Assembly: GCF_034259325.1 (NCBI RefSeq)
Contig: NZ_JAXIVS010000010.1
Location: 124,001 to 188,000 of the forward strand
Reading direction: 5' to 3'
Source of the DNA: Hyalangium ruber
Lineage (GTDB): Bacteria > Myxococcota > Myxococcia > Myxococcales > Myxococcaceae
Length of the DNA: 64,000 bases
Shown here: positions 60,873 to 64,000 of the stretch, in pieces
Layout of the letters: the number at the start of each line of letters is the position of its first letter
Position numbering within the stretch: the stretch's first letter is position 1
Notes under the pieces: generated by a model
Databases searched by the model: none
Told to the model about the DNA's origin: nothing
Seen by the model: the letters and a program-made list of their open reading frames with translations, nothing else
Position numbers and translations under genes: made by a program

Positions 60873-60898
60873 GCGAGGGGCGGCGCCTGCCCCCTCGC
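60873..60898 (+). terminator. 8-bp GC hairpin after histone-like gene
   Basis: GCGAGGGG (60873-60880) pairs with CCCCTCGC (60891-60898) around a 10-base loop, 18 bases past the stop. No U-tract is visible. Confidence 0.45.
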
Positions 60899-60978
60899 GC
60901 ATCGTCCACGCCCCGTCATGAGCTGTCCCCCTGGCGAGTTTCGCTAGGATTCGCCTCCTTCACCCTGGGAGGAGCAGA

Positions 60979-63900
60979 ATGGCGGGGCTGGACGTGCAGG
61001 GCCGAATGGAACTTCTCCGGGCTTCTCCCGCGCTGGCGGGGTTCCTGCGAGAGCCCGAGAGCGAGTCCATCCTCCGCGCACTCGCCAAGCGGCTGCGGCC
61101 CTCTCCTCTCGAGGCGAACACCTCCCTCACGGCGCTGCCTCCGGCGCTGCGCTTCATCGTCTCGGGCCGGGTGCGCGTGGCGCGGTATGGACGATTGCTT
61201 CCGGGCAACTCCCAGCACCTGGGGGAGGGAAGCGTCCACGGCCTCCAGCATGTGGCGACATGGCTCGAGCCAGGCGCCTCACACCGGAGCCTCGCGGCGA
61301 CCACCGTCACGCCCACGGACTTCCTCGAGCTGCGCCAGGAGGACTTCGAGCATGTCCCCCGCCCGCTCTTCGAGTGGCTGCTGCGGGTAGCCCAGGCGCA
61401 AGAGGTGGCCGAGGAGCTCGTCCGCGCGCTCGGCCAGGAGCCCCGGTTCGCCAACGTCTCCGAGCAGGCGCTCTTCCGGCTGGCCGAGAGCGCCTCGCTC
61501 GTGAGCGAGGACACGCGGACATTGCTGAGCCGGGGAAGCATCCCAGGCGACTTCCATGTCCTGCTCGCGGGCACCTGCCGCATCCTCCGCTCGGGCGAGT
61601 GCATCGCGTTGCTGAAAGCGCCAGCCTGCATCGGGCACAAACAGTTCCTGCTCAAGCAGCCCATGGCGGGAGACGCGGTGCTGGAGGGCTCCCAGGCGGA
61701 CCGCCCGCGCGTGCTGCGCATCGACGGCGCCTCGTTCTCTCGGCTGCGCGGACAGGACCCGGGCTTCCAGCGCGCACTGCTGCGCGGAAACCCCGAGCTG
61801 TCCCCGAAGCCCACGCCCCCCGCGACCCATCAGGTGCTCGTGCTCGACAGCCACGAGCCCTTCCCCCTGCGGCGCCTGGGAGACCTCCTCGCGGAGCGAC
61901 TGGCCGTACACCTCCAGGAGCACGTACACGTGCTGCGCGCCGTGAAGGGGAACTCGCCCCAGGAGCCGCCCCACTTCCGCCAGCCTCCCGGCGCGGTGAA
62001 TGGCTGGGTGGCCGAGTCCGCCCGCCGCGTGCCAGCACCGGACGACTCCGTCCCCTTCCTGCCGCGCCCCGACGACTTCACGTGGGTGCCGCTGGAGCAC
62101 GGGCCCGCCGGGCGCATCAACGTCACGCTGGTGGACCTGAGCGACCTGGAGCCCCCAGCGCGCTCCCGGATGCTTCAGCGGCTCGCGCGGGAGCTGGAGC
62201 CGTACCCCGACGAGCCGCTCCGGCTCATCTACGTGTCGAGCAGGCCCAACGGCTATCCCCGCGCCGACTCCCTCCCGGAGCGCGCGCGGCTCGTGCCCAC
62301 CGGCGTGCTCTCCCCCACCCTGCCCGTGGGCATCCAACCCACGCTGCGCCAGGCGTTCACCGAGAAGCCCCTGGCCGAGCGGCTGAGCACGCTGCGCAAG
62401 GCCCTCACGGGCGCGAGGGACCTGGCCTCGGCCATGGGCAGCCACCTGCGGGACATGCTCAAGCCCGCCGAGCCCGAGGCCACCTGGCCCCTGGGCACCG
62501 TGCGCGTGCGCTTCCCCTCCCCGTGGCGCCTGGGCGATGTGCCCCCGAGCGTGTCCTTCTCCGAGGAGCCCGCCCTGCGAGAGACGTTCGACCGCTGGGC
62601 GCGGGCCGTCACGGACCGCCGCGTCGGGCTGGCGCTCGGCGGCGGCGGCGCCTTCGGCTACGTCCACCTGGCCCTGCTCGAACGATTGATGGAGCCTCCT
62701 CGAACGGGAGCCACGCCAGGCACGCCCGAGGAGGCCGAGTCGCTCCGGGTGCCGGTGGACATGATCTCCGGCTCCAGCTTCGGCACGGTGGTGGGCGCCT
62801 TCTACTGCGTGGCCGGCAAGCAGGGCCTGGAGCTGATGAAGAACGAGTGGCCCATGCTCGCCGCCGCCGTGCCCTTCGGCGTGGTGACGAGCGTGGGCAT
62901 CCAATGGATCCTCGACGCCATCCTCGGCCCGGTGAAGCTGGAGCAGCTCGAGGTGCCCCTGTTCCCCGTGGTGGTGGACGCCGACGCGGGCGTGGAGTGG
63001 GACGTGCGCCAGGGCACCGTGGGCTATGGCATCCGTGCCAGCGGCTCCTTCCCGCCGGCCATGGGCCCGCTCATCTCCCTCAACCGGCGCCTGCTCGACG
63101 GCGGCTTCGTGGCCAACGTGCCGGTGAATGTCCTGCGCACCGAGGGCGCGGGCCTGCTCATCGCCTCCAACCCCATCCCCCGCGTGGCTCCGCGCAACCG
63201 CACCTTCCCGCGCCTGCGGCTGCTGGGCGCCCTGTGGCGCCAGGTGAACCCGCTGCTGCGCGTGGAGGACTCCTACCGGATGCTCACGCTGATCGGCCGG
63301 GTGGCGGGTGAGTCCCAGAGCCGCGCCGAGGGCATGGTGGTGTACCGACCCAAGTACAACTCCGGCTCCCTGGTGGGGATGAACAAGGGAGCCCGCGTCA
63401 GCGAGGAGGCCGAGCAGAGCCTCGAGCTGGGCCAGGCCATCCTCGAGGCCCGCGCCCTGTGGCGCTCGCGCCTCAACAACCCCGTCTCCCGCATCCGGTG
63501 GGACGCGCCATCGAGCCCGGTGGTGCTGAACGAGCCCGTGCTCTTCGACGGGGCGCACCTCGACCCGGTGAGCCAGCGCACCCTGCTGGCCGAGCTGGTG
63601 GACTTCCTCCAGCACCGAAAGAGCATCTCCGCATTCACGATCGTGGCCACCGGGCTGACGCGGCACGAGGCGGACGCACGCGCGCGGGCGCTCCGGGACT
63701 ACCTCATCGAGTCCTGCGTGCCCCAGCCGCCGGAGCAGGTGAAGTCCCGGGGCGAAGTCCTGGCGCAGCAGCCGGGACCGGGCAGCCGGGTGACGCTCGA
63801 GGTGGAGAGCGGCCAGGTGGCCTCCGGGTACGCCATGCGGATGGAGGAGTCCTGGCGTGAGCAGAAGGAGCTGGCGCGCCGGGCCCTCGCGGATGCCCAG

Positions 63901-64000
63901 GCCCGGCGGCTGCACCTGGCCTCGGAGCGACAGGGTCGGACCGGAGACCCCGATCTGGCGCGACTGCTCGCGCTGGAGGCCGTGCGGCTGGATCGCTCCG
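60979..64000 (+). CDS. Large patatin-like protein with cNMP-binding-like, OmpA-like and start of WD40-like regions; truncated by window
   Basis: The open frame runs off the right edge (1,007 residues seen). Its N-terminal 400 residues look like cyclic-nucleotide-binding-type beta-rolls (for example SGRVRVARYG, GDFHVLLAGTCRIL), as in neuropathy-target-esterase relatives. The patatin lipase domain (about 545-760) has GGGGAFG (554-560), the nucleophile elbow G598-x-S600-F-G602 and the dyad D707 in LLDGGF. A short OmpA-like stretch (about 890-920, FTIVATGLTRHEADARARALRDYL) follows, then an Arg/Ala-rich helical run ending LARLLALEAVRL. In other proteins this precedes WD40 repeats, which may lie beyond the edge. 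The usual Arg/Lys of the oxyanion GGGGxR motif is Phe here. Confidence 0.75.
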   Translation, partial: MAGLDVQGRMELLRASPALAGFLREPESESILRALAKRLRPSPLEANTSLTALPPALRFIVSGRVRVARYGRLLPGNSQHLGEGSVHGLQHVATWLEPGASHRSLAATTVTPTDFLELRQEDFEHVPRPLFEWLLRVAQAQEVAEELVRALGQEPRFANVSEQALFRLAESASLVSEDTRTLLSRGSIPGDFHVLLAGTCRILRSGECIALLKAPACIGHKQFLLKQPMAGDAVLEGSQADRPRVLRIDGASFSRLRGQDPGFQRALLRGNPELSPKPTPPATHQVLVLDSHEPFPLRRLGDLLAERLAVHLQEHVHVLRAVKGNSPQEPPHFRQPPGAVNGWVAESARRVPAPDDSVPFLPRPDDFTWVPLEHGPAGRINVTLVDLSDLEPPARSRMLQRLARELEPYPDEPLRLIYVSSRPNGYPRADSLPERARLVPTGVLSPTLPVGIQPTLRQAFTEKPLAERLSTLRKALTGARDLASAMGSHLRDMLKPAEPEATWPLGTVRVRFPSPWRLGDVPPSVSFSEEPALRETFDRWARAVTDRRVGLALGGGGAFGYVHLALLERLMEPPRTGATPGTPEEAESLRVPVDMISGSSFGTVVGAFYCVAGKQGLELMKNEWPMLAAAVPFGVVTSVGIQWILDAILGPVKLEQLEVPLFPVVVDADAGVEWDVRQGTVGYGIRASGSFPPAMGPLISLNRRLLDGGFVANVPVNVLRTEGAGLLIASNPIPRVAPRNRTFPRLRLLGALWRQVNPLLRVEDSYRMLTLIGRVAGESQSRAEGMVVYRPKYNSGSLVGMNKGARVSEEAEQSLELGQAILEARALWRSRLNNPVSRIRWDAPSSPVVLNEPVLFDGAHLDPVSQRTLLAELVDFLQHRKSISAFTIVATGLTRHEADARARALRDYLIESCVPQPPEQVKSRGEVLAQQPGPGSRVTLEVESGQVASGYAMRMEESWREQKELARRALADAQARRLHLASERQGRTGDPDLARLLALEAVRLDRS

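Overview
The window is high-GC, densely packed DNA from a delta-proteobacterial myxobacterium, most likely of the Cystobacter/Archangium/Stigmatella/Hyalangium group. I infer this from gene content and not from any marker gene. Supporting signs are a DUF2381 protein paired with a serine/threonine kinase, many lipoproteins with long Ser/Thr/Pro/Ala-rich or Ig-like exteriors, a trypsin-like protease with a MYXO-CTERM-like tail, GTG and TTG starts, and numerous short Lys-rich basic proteins. No rRNA, tRNA, CRISPR array, insertion sequence or prophage was seen. The content looks chromosomal.

Layout. 1-6.9 kb: a haem-c-type lipoprotein (cut by the left edge), a Spy/CpxP-like protein, a pentapeptide-like protein, the DUF2381/kinase pair, a DUF2236 oxygenase and a metallophosphoesterase. 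7-12.5 kb: a large surface lipoprotein with PKD/HYR and choice-of-anchor A domains, an Mpo1-like protein, and two uncharacterised proteins. 12.5-18.1 kb: a thioesterase, a cupin coupled to a membrane phosphoesterase, and a MocR-type regulator divergent from a DUF2917-EamA transporter pair across a repeat-rich operator. 18.2-25.3 kb: a coiled-coil gene built from 21-bp repeats, then a dipeptide-related group (YtcJ-like amidohydrolase, DUF819 membrane protein, Ala-Glu-type epimerase, divergent M20 and C39 peptidase-like lipoproteins).

25.3-34.7 kb: methionine aminopeptidase with a SEC-C motif, a subtilase with duplicated Ig domains, a DksA-like protein, a START-domain protein, an IMP/GMP-type 5'-nucleotidase, a two-gene unit resembling an ADP-ribosyltransferase toxin with partner, DUF2267, a zinc-ribbon protein and a small basic protein. 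34.7-45.6 kb: DUF1361, a YcaQ-like DNA glycosylase, another basic protein, a secreted serine protease operon, a Cys-rich lipoprotein, CheR plus a dCache sensor kinase, a cyclase and a VOC protein. 45.6-53.7 kb: an R3H/SpoIIIAA-like ATPase, a CAP lipoprotein, a lipoprotein/soluble-protein pair resembling toxin and immunity, a cysteine-less glutaredoxin, STAS-like, aldo-keto reductase and FKBP proteins, a lone LysR DNA-binding domain, a second methionine aminopeptidase and a GlsB-type protein. 53.7-64 kb: a five-repeat CARDB lipoprotein, an EF-hand membrane protein, a HelD-like helicase, a histone-H1-like protein and a very large patatin-like protein that runs off the right edge.

The strongest leads for something undescribed are the ART-like pair (32050-32990), the lipoprotein/partner pair (48013-48971), the repeat-built coiled-coil gene (18189-18668), the degenerate kinase with an embedded lipobox (1982-3784) and the multi-domain patatin protein (60979 to the edge). 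Functions are deduced by reading motifs only; no database search was possible.
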